From: Reyranella aquatilis
GTDB taxonomy: Bacteria; Pseudomonadota; Alphaproteobacteria; Reyranellales; Reyranellaceae
Assembly (NCBI RefSeq): GCF_020880995.1
Contig: NZ_JAJISD010000001.1
Span: 434,001 to 498,000, forward strand
DNA length: 64,000 bases
Reading direction: 5' to 3'
Below, piece by piece: positions 8,498-17,274 of this stretch. Under the pieces are notes generated by a model. It searched no databases, was not told where the DNA came from, and saw only the letters and a program-made list of their open reading frames with translations. Positions within the stretch are counted from its first letter, which is position 1; each line of letters starts with the position of its first letter. The position numbers and the translations under genes are program-made.

Positions 8498-9318
8498 TCA
8501 GCGCCTGCCGCGTTCGACAGCAGCGAGGCGCGCAGCGCCGTCACCGACGGGTCGTGCTCGGCCAGCAGGCCGAGCGTGTCGAAGTAGCGACGCATCGACA
8601 CGATACGGCCCCCGTCGAGTTCGAGCCGGTCGACGCCCAACAGATCACCACGCCGCCATTCCACGAACATCAGCCTGTCGTCGCCCGCCCAGTCGATCGC
8701 CTGCAACGGCGCGCCGGCCAGATGGGAAAAGATCTCGCCGGGTGCAAGTGGACGGCGCTGATCCGGCACCTCGATGATGGCGTCGGATGCGAACGAAGCG
8801 TTGAGCGGCGCATCGTGCACGAGGTCGGCATAGGCGGACACGATACCCTGCGGCCTCGCCGGCATTTGCGGCAGCCAAGCCATGTCGGGACGCAGGGCCC
8901 GGAACAGTGCGGCCTGGTCATAGAAGCGGCGGCCTCGATGCACGCCACCGTCGCGCAGATGGACCCGATAGGTGGCGCCCCACGCGACCGGCGTGCCGTT
9001 GATCGTGCCGCGATTGGCCGCCTCGACGAACACTGCCGCGCCGCGGCTGCGATAGCGCCGCATGTCGATCGTGAGGTCCGGCATCAGGCGCAGTACGTGC
9101 GCGATGGCATCGCGCACCTGCGAGGCAGGCGTCGGGGTCGCCATGCCGGCATCCGAAACCTCGCCGTCGGGATGGAAGACGGCGGCATAGGTGTCCGGAC
9201 CGGGCGACCGTCCGAAAGCAGCGAACAGGTCGAACCAGCGAGCGGCTTGCGATGGCGAGGATGACATGAAGCGAGCGTGCCGCCGTGGCCGTCGAACCGC
9301 AATTACCTTGGAGGTCAT
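8494..9318 (-). CDS. SnoaL/NTF2-like protein with two similar halves
   Basis: The 274-residue protein looks like two NTF2/SnoaL-like cone-fold modules in tandem. Each half runs from a helix-rich start to a tryptophan-containing strand pattern; the second ends in LDGGRIVSMRRYFD, typical of SnoaL-like proteins. These small domains act as isomerases, cyclases, hydrolases or ligand carriers, and the substrate here is unknown. The ATG at 9318 is supported by GGGAGG six bases upstream and gives a basic N-terminal extension. An internal ATG at 9267 would start nearer the fold but lacks a good ribosome-binding site. The gene converges on the crotonase gene with a four-base overlap and is divergent from the Bug receptor. 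Confidence 0.7.
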   Translation of the reverse strand: MTSKVIAVRRPRRHARFMSSSPSQAARWFDLFAAFGRSPGPDTYAAVFHPDGEVSDAGMATPTPASQVRDAIAHVLRLMPDLTIDMRRYRSRGAAVFVEAANRGTINGTPVAWGATYRVHLRDGGVHRGRRFYDQAALFRALRPDMAWLPQMPARPQGIVSAYADLVHDAPLNASFASDAIIEVPDQRRPLAPGEIFSHLAGAPLQAIDWAGDDRLMFVEWRRGDLLGVDRLELDGGRIVSMRRYFDTLGLLAEHDPSVTALRASLLSNAAGAD

Positions 9319-9403
9319 GTCGTCCCTCCCGGCTTGTCGAGTTGACGGCCCCCGATGTGTGGCCGTTAATCCGCTTCACAATAAAAAGCGGTGGAGGGAG
9401 CCC

Positions 9404-10381
9404 ATGCGGGCTGTGAAACTATCCAGACGGGCGGCCGTCGCTTCGGCGATGGCGAGTGTGGCGGTCGCGGCCGTACCGGCACGCGCCCAGGACTTTCAGC
9501 AGGGCAAGCCCATCACCATCGTGGCGCCGTTCGGTCCCGGGACCACCAACGACATCATCGCGCGGCTGCTCGCCCAGGACATGACCACGACACTGGGTCA
9601 GAGCGTCATCGTCGAGAACCGGCCCGGCGCCACCGGCAACATCGGCGCCGACTATGTCGCCAAGTCGCGGCCCGACGGCCATACGGTGGTGATCGCCTCC
9701 CTGAGCAACATCATCAACCAGGCGACCGGCAACACCACCGCCAACCTGCTCAACGACTTCGCCCCGGTCAGTTTCACGGGCGGCGTCCTCTATTCGATGT
9801 TCGTGCCCAACGAGCTGCCGGCGAAGAACGTCGCCGAGCTGGTCGAACTCGCGCGCCAGCAGCCGGGCAAGATCAACTTTTCAGGCTTCGTCGGCGGCGT
9901 GCCCCAGTTCCTGGGCGAAATGCTCAATCGTGCAGCCAGGATCAACACGGTCATGGTGCCGTACAAGAGCACGACGGACGCGCTGAGCGACCTGCTGACC
10001 AACCGCATCCAGATCTGGTTCACGCCGGTCGCGTCCGGGGTGCCCGTCTATAACGCCAAGCAGGCGCGCCTGCTTGGCGTCACCGGCGAGAAGCGGGCAG
10101 CGGTGTTTCCCGACACCCCGACCTTCAAGGAACTCGGATACCCCGACATCGTGGCCGATGTCTCGTTCTACATGCTGGCCCCGAAGGGCACGCCGCAGCC
10201 GATCGTCGAGAAGCTTTATCGCGCCGTCGACAAGGCGCTGGACAGTCCCAAGCTCAAGGAGTCGTTCCGGGTACAGGGCATCGAGGACCGGCGAGGCGGT
10301 CCTGCCGAGCTCGGCGCCTATCTTGCCCGCGAGCTCAATCGCTGGACAGAGATCGTCAAGCTTTCGACGCCCGCAAAGTAG
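9404..10381 (+). CDS. Bug/TctC-family periplasmic solute-binding protein
   Basis: The 325-residue protein starts with a twin-arginine or Sec-type signal (SRRAAVASAMAS then a site near PARAQ). The Bug-family hallmarks are ITIVAPFGPGTTNDIIAR, the ENRPGATGNIGADYVAKS ligand loop and the FPDTPTFKELGYPD motif. Bug receptors bind carboxylates or other small organic molecules and feed tripartite tricarboxylate transporters. No tctA or tctB is adjacent; the only pair in the window is at 31003-32956. The ATG at 9404 has GGAGGGAG three bases upstream, so the longer open frame was not used. A terminator follows the stop codon. Confidence 0.93.
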   Translation: MRAVKLSRRAAVASAMASVAVAAVPARAQDFQQGKPITIVAPFGPGTTNDIIARLLAQDMTTTLGQSVIVENRPGATGNIGADYVAKSRPDGHTVVIASLSNIINQATGNTTANLLNDFAPVSFTGGVLYSMFVPNELPAKNVAELVELARQQPGKINFSGFVGGVPQFLGEMLNRAARINTVMVPYKSTTDALSDLLTNRIQIWFTPVASGVPVYNAKQARLLGVTGEKRAAVFPDTPTFKELGYPDIVADVSFYMLAPKGTPQPIVEKLYRAVDKALDSPKLKESFRVQGIEDRRGGPAELGAYLARELNRWTEIVKLSTPAK

Positions 10382-10399
10382 CCCCCTCCCCAAAACAAC

Positions 10400-10427
10400 A
10401 AGAGCGCGCCTCGCGGCGCGCTCTTTT
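10400..10427. terminator. Intrinsic terminator between convergent Bug and aldolase genes
   Basis: An 11-bp perfect stem (AAGAGCGCGCC and its complement) with a TCGC loop is followed on the plus strand by a short T run. The A-rich left flank gives T residues on the minus strand too, so it may act on both genes. Confidence 0.85.
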
Positions 10428-10453
10428 CGTGTGCGACTCCGGGGGCCGCAGGA

Positions 10454-11215
10454 CTACTGCCGCCAGTCAGTGCCCTTGCCCTCGATCTGGCGCAGGGCCG
10501 CCTTCCAATAGGTCATGCCGTACTCCGGGTTGGCGCGCTGCTGCTTGGCCCGCTCGCCGTACTGGCGGATCACGTCCTCCTCGATCGGTGCGGGCTCTTC
10601 GTCGAGACTGCGGGCGATGACCTCGACCTCGCAGGCGCGCTCCAGCATGTACATGCGCCGCAACGCGCCCGGGATCGTAGCGCCGACGGTCAGGAGACCG
10701 TGGTTGCGCAGCACCACCGAGTTGCCATGCTGGCAGGAGACGCCCAGCGCATCGCACTCCTCCTGCGACGTCGGCATGCCGTACTCGTGATAGACGAGGT
10801 CGTCATAGACAGAGAGCGCATCCTGGCTGATCGGCCGGATGCCCTTCTTCAGGACGGAGACGCCGGTGCCGGCGCGCGTATGCGTATGCATCACGCAGTT
10901 TGCATCCGGGCGTGCCTTGTAGACACCACTATGGATGGTGAATCCCGCAGCGTTGAACTTGCCGTCCTTGGCGTAGACGTTGCCGTCGATGTCCATCTTC
11001 ACCAGGCTCGAGGCGGTGATCTCGTCGAACAGGTCGCCGTAGTTGTTGATCAGGAAACACTTGGGCTCGCCCGGGATGCGCACCGTCATGTGCGTGTCGA
11101 TCGTGTCGGTCCAGCCGAAGTGATCGGTAATGCGATAGAGTGCGGCAAGATCGCAGCGCGCCTGCCACTCGGCTTCCGTCATGTCCTGCCGCCCCGATTG
11201 CATCACGGTGTCCAT
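10454..11215 (-). CDS. Class II aldolase/adducin family protein
   Basis: The 253-residue protein has the metal-binding signature of class II aldolases and epimerases: HTHTRAG at about residues 115-121 and RNHGLLTVG further on. Members cleave or epimerise sugar phosphates, and related proteins act on hydroxyacids; the substrate here is unknown. The frame is open to 11308, but AGGAG six bases before the ATG at 11215 fixes the start. The gene is divergent from the monooxygenase-transporter operon (167 bases between starts), which suggests shared regulation but does not prove a common pathway. Confidence 0.9.
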   Translation of the reverse strand: MDTVMQSGRQDMTEAEWQARCDLAALYRITDHFGWTDTIDTHMTVRIPGEPKCFLINNYGDLFDEITASSLVKMDIDGNVYAKDGKFNAAGFTIHSGVYKARPDANCVMHTHTRAGTGVSVLKKGIRPISQDALSVYDDLVYHEYGMPTSQEECDALGVSCQHGNSVVLRNHGLLTVGATIPGALRRMYMLERACEVEVIARSLDEEPAPIEEDVIRQYGERAKQQRANPEYGMTYWKAALRQIEGKGTDWRQ

Positions 11216-11382
11216 CTCGCGCTCCTGCTTGTGCTGTCTGCCGATGCCGTGGGGGCAATGGTAACGCAACTCGCGGGAGGGTGCGACGCGCTCTTGCCCC
11301 CGCGGCACGCAGAGCCGCCCTGCGAATTGTCGGCACAGTATTTGCGTCTGTTCTGCCGGCTAGGCGGCATTGGAGGGCGTTC

Positions 11383-12699
11383 GTGGCGACCAACCCGTTT
11401 CATCTCGCGTGGTTCCTACAGGGCTCCAGCGTTCAGGCCTGGGGCGAACCCTGGACGGGCCATATCGGGACGACCTGGGAGCGGCCCGAGCTGTTCCTCG
11501 ACATGGCCCGTAGCCTGGAACGGGCCTGCTTCGACTACATCCTGCTCGAGGATTCCTCCTACGTCGGCGAGAGCTTCGGCGGCTCCACGGAGATCTACCT
11601 CAAGAAAGCCATTGCCGTGCCGCGGCAGGACCCGTCCGTGGTCGCCGCCCTCATGACCCAGGTGACGTCGCGCATCGGCATCGTGCCGACCTTCGGCACC
11701 TATGCCTATCATCCCTACCTGCTGGCCCGGCTGATGGCGACGCTCGACCAGGTGTCGGGCGGCCGCGCCGGCTGGAATGCCGTCACCGGCAGCTCAGACT
11801 TCGCGGCGATGAACTTCGGCATGCCCGGCATGCCCGAGCACGACCTGCGCTACGACATGGCCGACGAATACATGGAAGTGGTTCGAGGCCTGTGGGGCTC
11901 GTGGAAGCCCGGCGCCATGATCGCCGATCGCAAGAGCGGAAACCTGATCGATCACACCAAGGTCCACGGCGTCAATTACGAGGGCAAGTACTTCAAGACT
12001 CGCGGGCCGCTCAACTCCGGCCCCAGTCCGCAGGGCCGGCCGGTGATCGCCCAGGCCGGCGGGTCGCCGCGCGGCCGCCGGTTCGCCGCCGCCCACGCCG
12101 ATACGATCGTGGTGAACGCCAAGGGCATCGACGCGATGCGCGCCTATCGCGACGACGTGCACAAGCACATGGTCGCGCAGGGCCGTAAGCCGAGCGACTG
12201 CAAGGTCCTGTACCTGATCAATCCGATCCTCGGCGAGACCATGGAAGAGGCGCTCGAGCGCAAGAAGAAGCGCGAGGCGATGGCGCAGGCCAACATCCAG
12301 GAGCGCCTCGCCCATTTCGGCAACGTCACCAACATCGACTTCGGCAAGTTCGACCTCGACAAGCCTCTGCCCGACGACGTGACCACCAATGGCCACCAGC
12401 TCAATCTGGAGCAGTTCCGCACGCTCGCCGCTGGCCGTTCGATCCGCCAGACGATGGCGTCGTTCAATGCCGTCGACCTGTCGATCGACCTCTGCGGCAC
12501 CTGCGATTCGGTCGCCGCCCGCATGGGCGAAGTCATGCAGGAGGTCGGCGGCGACGGCTTCCTCTTCTCCATGCCCAACGTCAACCGCCGCACCCTGGCC
12601 GAGATCGAGGACGGGCTCGTGCCCGCCCTGCAGGACCGCGGCCTGGTGCGCAAGGCCTACGAGCACAAGCAGTTCAGGGAAAACCTCCTCGCTTACTGA
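11383..12699 (+). CDS. LLM-class flavin monooxygenase, NtaA/SnaA/DszA type
   Basis: The 438-residue protein belongs to the bacterial luciferase-like monooxygenases, in the branch containing NtaA (nitrilotriacetate), SnaA and DszA. Visible hallmarks are WERPELFLDMARSLE, the DQVSGGRAGWNAVT segment and QAGGSPRGRRFAA. Such enzymes use FMNH2 from a separate reductase to oxidise C-N or C-S bonds. The GTG at 11383 has GGAGG six bases before it and gives the family's usual length. It heads an operon with a PotDABC-type importer (12727-16673), suggesting that the imported compound is its substrate. No flavin reductase is adjacent. Confidence 0.9.
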   Translation: MATNPFHLAWFLQGSSVQAWGEPWTGHIGTTWERPELFLDMARSLERACFDYILLEDSSYVGESFGGSTEIYLKKAIAVPRQDPSVVAALMTQVTSRIGIVPTFGTYAYHPYLLARLMATLDQVSGGRAGWNAVTGSSDFAAMNFGMPGMPEHDLRYDMADEYMEVVRGLWGSWKPGAMIADRKSGNLIDHTKVHGVNYEGKYFKTRGPLNSGPSPQGRPVIAQAGGSPRGRRFAAAHADTIVVNAKGIDAMRAYRDDVHKHMVAQGRKPSDCKVLYLINPILGETMEEALERKKKREAMAQANIQERLAHFGNVTNIDFGKFDLDKPLPDDVTTNGHQLNLEQFRTLAAGRSIRQTMASFNAVDLSIDLCGTCDSVAARMGEVMQEVGGDGFLFSMPNVNRRTLAEIEDGLVPALQDRGLVRKAYEHKQFRENLLAY

Positions 12700-12726
12700 T
12701 CCACCCGAACGCAAAGGAAGGCATCC

Positions 12727-13830
12727 ATGAGCAAGAAGACAATCGGCCGGCGCGCCACCCTCGGTCTCATGGGCGCTGGCCTGGTAGCCTCCCCCTTCAT
12801 CCGGCCGAGCTACGGCCAGGCGGCGTGGCCCGAGCAGACGACCGTGCCCGACATCCTGAAGGGCAGCGGCGAGATCCGCATCGCCACCTTCGGCGGCACG
12901 ATGCAGGAGACGCAGCAGAAGGCATACTTCGAGCCCTTCGAGAAGATCACCGGCATAAAGGTGCGCGCCTTCCCGGGTTCCGATCCGACCAAGATCAAGG
13001 CGATGGTCGACACCGGCAACGTCGAATGGGACCTCGCGCAGCTCAGCCGCGGCTCGATCATGAACCTCCAGAAGCGCGGTGACTACTTCGAGAAGATCGA
13101 CTACGACATCGTCGATCCCGGGGTCGAGAAGCAGTTCCGCTTCGAATACGGGCTCGAGATGCTGGTATGGGCGCAGGTCCTCGCCTATCGCACCGACGCC
13201 TTCAAGGGCGCCGTGCCATCGGGCTGGGCAGATTTCTGGGATACCAGGAAATTCCCGGGCGACCGTGCGCTCTACGGCACCAACAGCGGCGGCTGGCCGG
13301 AGATGGAGTTCGCGCTGATGGCGGCGGGCGTGCCGCCCGACAAGCTCTACCCGCTCGACGTCGACAAGGCGCTGGCGAGCTACGCGAAGATCAAGAAGGA
13401 CGTCTTCAAGTGGTGGGATACCGGCGCCGTGCCGATCCAGCTGCTGACCGACCGCGAGGTCACCATGACGTCGGTCTGGAACGGCCGCATGGCCGCACTG
13501 CAGGCCGCCGGTGTCCCCGCGGCGATCAGCTGGAACCAGGGCCTGTCCAAGCGCGATGCCTGGGGCATTCCCAAGGGCGCCAAGAACAAGGTCAATGCCA
13601 TGAAGTTCGTGGCCTACTCGACCATGGCGATCCCGCAGGCCCGCGTCTGCCTCGGCATCCCCTACGGCTCGGTTAATGCCAAGTCGAACGAGTACATCCC
13701 GGCCGAGCGGCTGGCCGTCCTGCCCAGCGCGCCCGAGATCGCCAAGCAGCTCGTGCCCTACAACTACGATTGGTGGATCGAGAATCGCGAGACGGTGATT
13801 CCGAAGTTCAACAAATGGCTGTTGAGCTGA
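12727..13830 (+). CDS. ABC transporter periplasmic binding protein, PotD/spermidine-putrescine-like
   Basis: The 367-residue protein starts with a twin-arginine-like signal (GRRATLGLMGAGLVASP). The mature part fits the extracellular solute-binding protein 1/8 class seen with PotABC-type importers, including the EIRIATFGGTMQETQQKAYF start and the ALMAAGVPPDKLYP segment. The ligand cannot be read from sequence; by context it is the monooxygenase substrate or a related amine or carboxylate. The start is 28 bases after the monooxygenase stop, with AAAGGAAGG upstream. The ATPase gene follows after four bases. Confidence 0.9.
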   Translation: MSKKTIGRRATLGLMGAGLVASPFIRPSYGQAAWPEQTTVPDILKGSGEIRIATFGGTMQETQQKAYFEPFEKITGIKVRAFPGSDPTKIKAMVDTGNVEWDLAQLSRGSIMNLQKRGDYFEKIDYDIVDPGVEKQFRFEYGLEMLVWAQVLAYRTDAFKGAVPSGWADFWDTRKFPGDRALYGTNSGGWPEMEFALMAAGVPPDKLYPLDVDKALASYAKIKKDVFKWWDTGAVPIQLLTDREVTMTSVWNGRMAALQAAGVPAAISWNQGLSKRDAWGIPKGAKNKVNAMKFVAYSTMAIPQARVCLGIPYGSVNAKSNEYIPAERLAVLPSAPEIAKQLVPYNYDWWIENRETVIPKFNKWLLS

Positions 13831-13834
13831 CGCG

Positions 13835-14962
13835 ATGATCAGTGCCGGCACGAACGGAGCAGACATAGGAAGGGGTGCGTCGGTGACGCTCTCCGACCTG
13901 GAGAAGACCTACGATCGCGCCAGCGCCGCCCCCAAGGACGTGGATCGCGTGTCGCTCGACATCCGCTCCGGCGAGTTCCTGACGATGCTGGGGCCCAGCG
14001 GCTCCGGCAAGACCACGACCCTGATGATGATCGCCGGCTTCGAGACACCGACCGCCGGCGACATCGCGATCGACGGCAAGTCGGTGGTCGCCATGCCGCC
14101 GTACCGGCGCAACATCGGCATGGTCTTCCAGAACTACGCGCTCTTCCCTCACCTCACCGTCGAGGAGAATGTCGGCTTCCCGCTGAAGCAGCGCGGCGTT
14201 CCCAAGCCCGAGCGCGCCCGGTTGGTGGCCGAAGCTCTGGAGCTGGTGCATCTGCCGGGCTACGGCGCACGCTATCCGCGCCAGCTTTCGGGTGGCCAGC
14301 AGCAGCGGGTCGCCGTCGCCCGGGCCGTCGTCTTCAAGCCGCGCCTTTTGCTGATGGACGAGCCGCTGGGCGCGCTCGACAAGCAGCTCCGCGAGAATCT
14401 CCAGCTCGAGATGAGGCGCCTGCACGCCGATCTCGGCATCACCTTCATCTACGTGACGCACGACCAGGAAGAAGCGCTCACCATGTCCGACCGCATCGCC
14501 GTCATGAACGACGGCAAGGTGGCGCAGGTCGGGACTCCCGAGGATCTCTACGACCGGCCGGAAAACCGCTTCGTCGCGGGGTTCATCGGCGAATCCAATT
14601 TCCTGCCCGCGGTCGTGCGGGGCGTCGAGAACGATGTCGTGATCGCCGAATGCGACGGCGCGGTGATTCGCGCCCTCTGCCCCGGCAGGCCGGCCAGCGG
14701 CGAGAAGGTGACGCTCACCACGCGGCCCGAGCGCCTGCGCTTTGCCGACAGCGCCTGGATCGGCGAGCAGATGCCGCAGAACTGTCTCAGCGTCACCGTT
14801 ACCGAGGCGGTCTTCGCGGGCGAACGTTGCCGCTACATGCTGCAGGCCGGCGACGGCACGTCGATCGTGCTCAAGGAGCCCTCCAGCGCCGCCATACGCC
14901 GCCGGGCCGTGGGTGAGCGCGCGGAGATTGCCTGGTCGGTCGCGGACACGATCCTTGTCTGA
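13835..14962 (+). CDS. ABC transporter ATP-binding protein, PotA-like
   Basis: The 375-residue ATPase has a complete set of motifs: Walker [11 protein letters not shown]-loop [13 protein letters not shown], signature [14 protein letters not shown], Walker B RLLLMDEP and H-loop VTHDQEEA. The C-terminal 120 residues form a TOBE-type regulatory domain. It powers the two permeases downstream. The start at 13835 follows the binding-protein stop by four bases. A GTG at 13883 ([11 protein letters not shown]) could also serve and would remove a weakly conserved N-terminal stretch. Confidence 0.93.
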   Translation: MISAGTNGADIGRGASVTLSDLEKTYDRASAAPKDVDRVSLDIRSGEFLTMLGPSGSGKTTTLMMIAGFETPTAGDIAIDGKSVVAMPPYRRNIGMVFQNYALFPHLTVEENVGFPLKQRGVPKPERARLVAEALELVHLPGYGARYPRQLSGGQQQRVAVARAVVFKPRLLLMDEPLGALDKQLRENLQLEMRRLHADLGITFIYVTHDQEEALTMSDRIAVMNDGKVAQVGTPEDLYDRPENRFVAGFIGESNFLPAVVRGVENDVVIAECDGAVIRALCPGRPASGEKVTLTTRPERLRFADSAWIGEQMPQNCLSVTVTEAVFAGERCRYMLQAGDGTSIVLKEPSSAAIRRRAVGERAEIAWSVADTILV

Positions 14963-14970
14963 GGTGGGCG

Positions 14971-15867
14971 GTGTCTGAGGTCGCGCAGCCCGCCTCGCTC
15001 GCCCTCGCGGTCAGTCGGCCGCAGACGGCACCGTTCGACTGGCGGCGCGCGGTTCCCCTGCTGCTGGCTGCACCTTTGCTGCTCTACATGCTGGTTTTCT
15101 ACGCCTTGCCGGTCGTGGCGATGCTGTTGCGCAGCGTGAACGATCCGTCCTGGACGCTCTCGCACTACGCCACTCTGTTCGACGACGTGGTGTTCCAGAA
15201 GACCTTCTGGATCACGTTCAACACCTCGGTCACGGTCACCCTGGGATGCCTGATCCTGGGCTATCCGGTGGCCATGGGACTGGTCCGTGCCAAAGCGATG
15301 GCGCCCTTCATCCTAGTGATCATCCTGCTGCCCTTCTGGACCAGTGTCCTGGTCCGCAGCTACGCCTGGATGGTGCTGCTGGGCCGGCACGGGCTGGTCA
15401 ACGAGGCGCTGCTGGCGCTCGGCATGATCGACCGGCCGATCCGGATCCTGAACACCCCGCTCGCGACCCAGATCGCGATGATCCACATCCTTCTGCCCTA
15501 CATGATCCTGCCGATTGCCAATGCGCTGCGGCAGATCGATCCGTCGCTGATCCGGGCCGCGTCGGGCCTGGGCTCGACGCCGTTCATGACCTTCCGCCAG
15601 ATCATCCTGCCTTTGTCGATGTCGGGCGTGGCCGCCGGCACCCTGCTCACCTTCGTGCTGGCGCTGGGCTTCTACATCACCCCGGCGATGGTCGGCGGCC
15701 CGCGCGACATCACGCTGTCGATGCTGATCGCCCAGCAGGTCGACCAGCTGAACTGGGCCTATGCCGCGACGCTCTCGGCCGTCCTGCTGGCGACGGCGCT
15801 CGCCATCCTCGCGGTGGCCCGCAAGCTGCCCGGGGTCGGCAATGCGTTCAGGACGAGCATGAGATGA
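14971..15867 (+). CDS. ABC transporter permease, PotB-like
   Basis: The 298-residue membrane protein has about six transmembrane segments. The binding-protein-dependent transport loop is near the C-terminal half (IRAASGLGSTPFMTFRQIIL), which contacts the ATPase. The N-terminus is LLAAPLLLYMLVFYALPVV, typical of PotB/HisM-type permeases. The GTG start at 14971 lies eight bases after the ATPase stop. Its last codons overlap the start of the next permease in an ATGA. Confidence 0.92.
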   Translation: MSEVAQPASLALAVSRPQTAPFDWRRAVPLLLAAPLLLYMLVFYALPVVAMLLRSVNDPSWTLSHYATLFDDVVFQKTFWITFNTSVTVTLGCLILGYPVAMGLVRAKAMAPFILVIILLPFWTSVLVRSYAWMVLLGRHGLVNEALLALGMIDRPIRILNTPLATQIAMIHILLPYMILPIANALRQIDPSLIRAASGLGSTPFMTFRQIILPLSMSGVAAGTLLTFVLALGFYITPAMVGGPRDITLSMLIAQQVDQLNWAYAATLSAVLLATALAILAVARKLPGVGNAFRTSMR

Positions 15868-16673
15868 TCCTAGCGCGCATCCTTCCGGCCGGCGTCGTCG
15901 GCCTGATCCTGTTCTTCCTCGCCTTCCCGATCGTCGTGGTGGCGATCGTCTCCTTCTCCTCGGCGACCTATCTCACCTTCCCGCCGCCCGCCTTCGGCCT
16001 GCGCTGGTACGAGGCCTATTTCAGCAATCCCGACTGGCTGAAGCCGACCTGGGTCAGCATCTGGGTGGCCTGCGCTGTCGTGGTGCTGGCGACCTTCCTC
16101 GGCACGCTGGCCGCGCTCGGCATCGCGCGCCTGCCCAAGGCGATGCGAGTCGTCGCGGCCGGCCTGATCCTGTCGCCGCTGATCGTGCCCGGCATCGTCG
16201 TGGCGATCGGTATCTACTACGCCTATTCCCGGTACGGCCTGGTCGGCACACCCATCGCGATGGTGCTGGCGCATACCTGCCTCGCCGTGCCCTTCGTCGT
16301 CACCAGCGTAACGGCGAGTCTGTCGGGCATCGACCCGCGGCTGGAGCAGGCCGCCCTCAGTCTCGGCGCGACGCCGGGCGCCACCTTCTTCCAGGTGACG
16401 CTACCGCTGATCCAACCCGGTGTGCTGGTTGGTGCACTCTTCGCCTTCATCACCTCGTTCGACGAGCTGATCGTGGCGCTGTTCATCTCAGGGACGGGCG
16501 CGGTCACCCTGCCGCGCCGCATGTGGGACGATCTGCGGTTCCAGATCGATCCGACCATTGCCGCCGTCTCGACGTTGACGATCGTGCTGACGGCGGCGCT
16601 GATGGGCGCCGCGCATCTGCTGCGCAAGCGCGCCGAACGGAACCGGATGGCTACTTCTTCTGCAGCTGCTTGA
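15864..16673 (+). CDS. ABC transporter permease, PotC-like
   Basis: The 269-residue inner-membrane protein has six predicted transmembrane segments. The EAA loop reads LEQAALSLGATPGATFFQVTLP in the cytoplasmic loop, and TSFDELIVALFISG is typical of PotC. The ATG at 15864 overlaps the previous stop (ATGA), indicating translational coupling. Much longer upstream frames are shadows of the first permease. The gene ends the operon, and its 3' end overlaps the convergent peroxiredoxin gene by 23 bases. Confidence 0.92.
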   Translation: MILARILPAGVVGLILFFLAFPIVVVAIVSFSSATYLTFPPPAFGLRWYEAYFSNPDWLKPTWVSIWVACAVVVLATFLGTLAALGIARLPKAMRVVAAGLILSPLIVPGIVVAIGIYYAYSRYGLVGTPIAMVLAHTCLAVPFVVTSVTASLSGIDPRLEQAALSLGATPGATFFQVTLPLIQPGVLVGALFAFITSFDELIVALFISGTGAVTLPRRMWDDLRFQIDPTIAAVSTLTIVLTAALMGAAHLLRKRAERNRMATSSAAA

Positions 16674-17190
16674 CCGCCGCCATCGTGTTCTCGACGTGCT
16701 TGTCCGGATTGCGGTCCGAGAAGGCGTAGACGATCTTGCCGTCCTGGCCGATCACATAGGAAATGCGGTCGGCGATGCCGACGCTGCCGACGCGGATCAA
16801 CGCCGAGTCATAGGCCTTGATAACCTTGAGGTCGGGATCTGCCGCCACCGGAAACTTGCCGGAGCATGCCTGCGTCGAGAACTTGTGCAGCGTGCCGATA
16901 TCGTCCGCTGACATGCCGATCAGGGACGCACCCAGCGCCTTGAACTGGTCCGCCGCTTCCGCGAACTCATGCGCCTCGGCGGTGCAGCCGGTCGTGAAGG
17001 CCTTGGGAAAGAAGTAGAGAACCACCGGCCCCTTCTTCAGCGCATCAGCCAGCGAGAACGTATAGTCCTTGCCATCGAGTGCTGCCTGCGCCGTGAAGTC
17101 AGGCGCTGAATCGCCGGGCTTGAGCGCCGCCCAAACCGGCGCGGACAGGAGACAGGCTACCGTCAGGGCCGTTGCTGCAATTCGCTTCAT
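16651..17190 (-). CDS. Exported peroxiredoxin (AhpC/TSA, Bcp-like)
   Basis: The 179-residue protein has a Sec signal peptide (cleavage near VWAALKPG), placing it in the periplasm. The peroxidatic cysteine sits in the FTTGCTAEAHEF motif, and a second cysteine in STQACSGKF could resolve it. Members reduce peroxides using thiols. Bcp-type enzymes are usually cytoplasmic, so the signal peptide is notable, though exported alphaproteobacterial versions exist. It converges on the PotC-like permease with 23 overlapping bases and shares no operon with it. Confidence 0.92.
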   Translation of the reverse strand: MKRIAATALTVACLLSAPVWAALKPGDSAPDFTAQAALDGKDYTFSLADALKKGPVVLYFFPKAFTTGCTAEAHEFAEAADQFKALGASLIGMSADDIGTLHKFSTQACSGKFPVAADPDLKVIKAYDSALIRVGSVGIADRISYVIGQDGKIVYAFSDRNPDKHVENTMAAVKQLQKK

Positions 17191-17274
17191 GGTGCGCTCC
17201 GCCGGAGTTCGAGATGGCGAAGACCATAGCGCGCGGCGGGACGAGGCGGTGTCACGTCCCGGTGACTGTCCCGT

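Noticed and set aside
11794..13866. 690-residue minus-strand frame
   Set aside because: It is antisense to the monooxygenase and binding-protein genes, which carry clear motifs.
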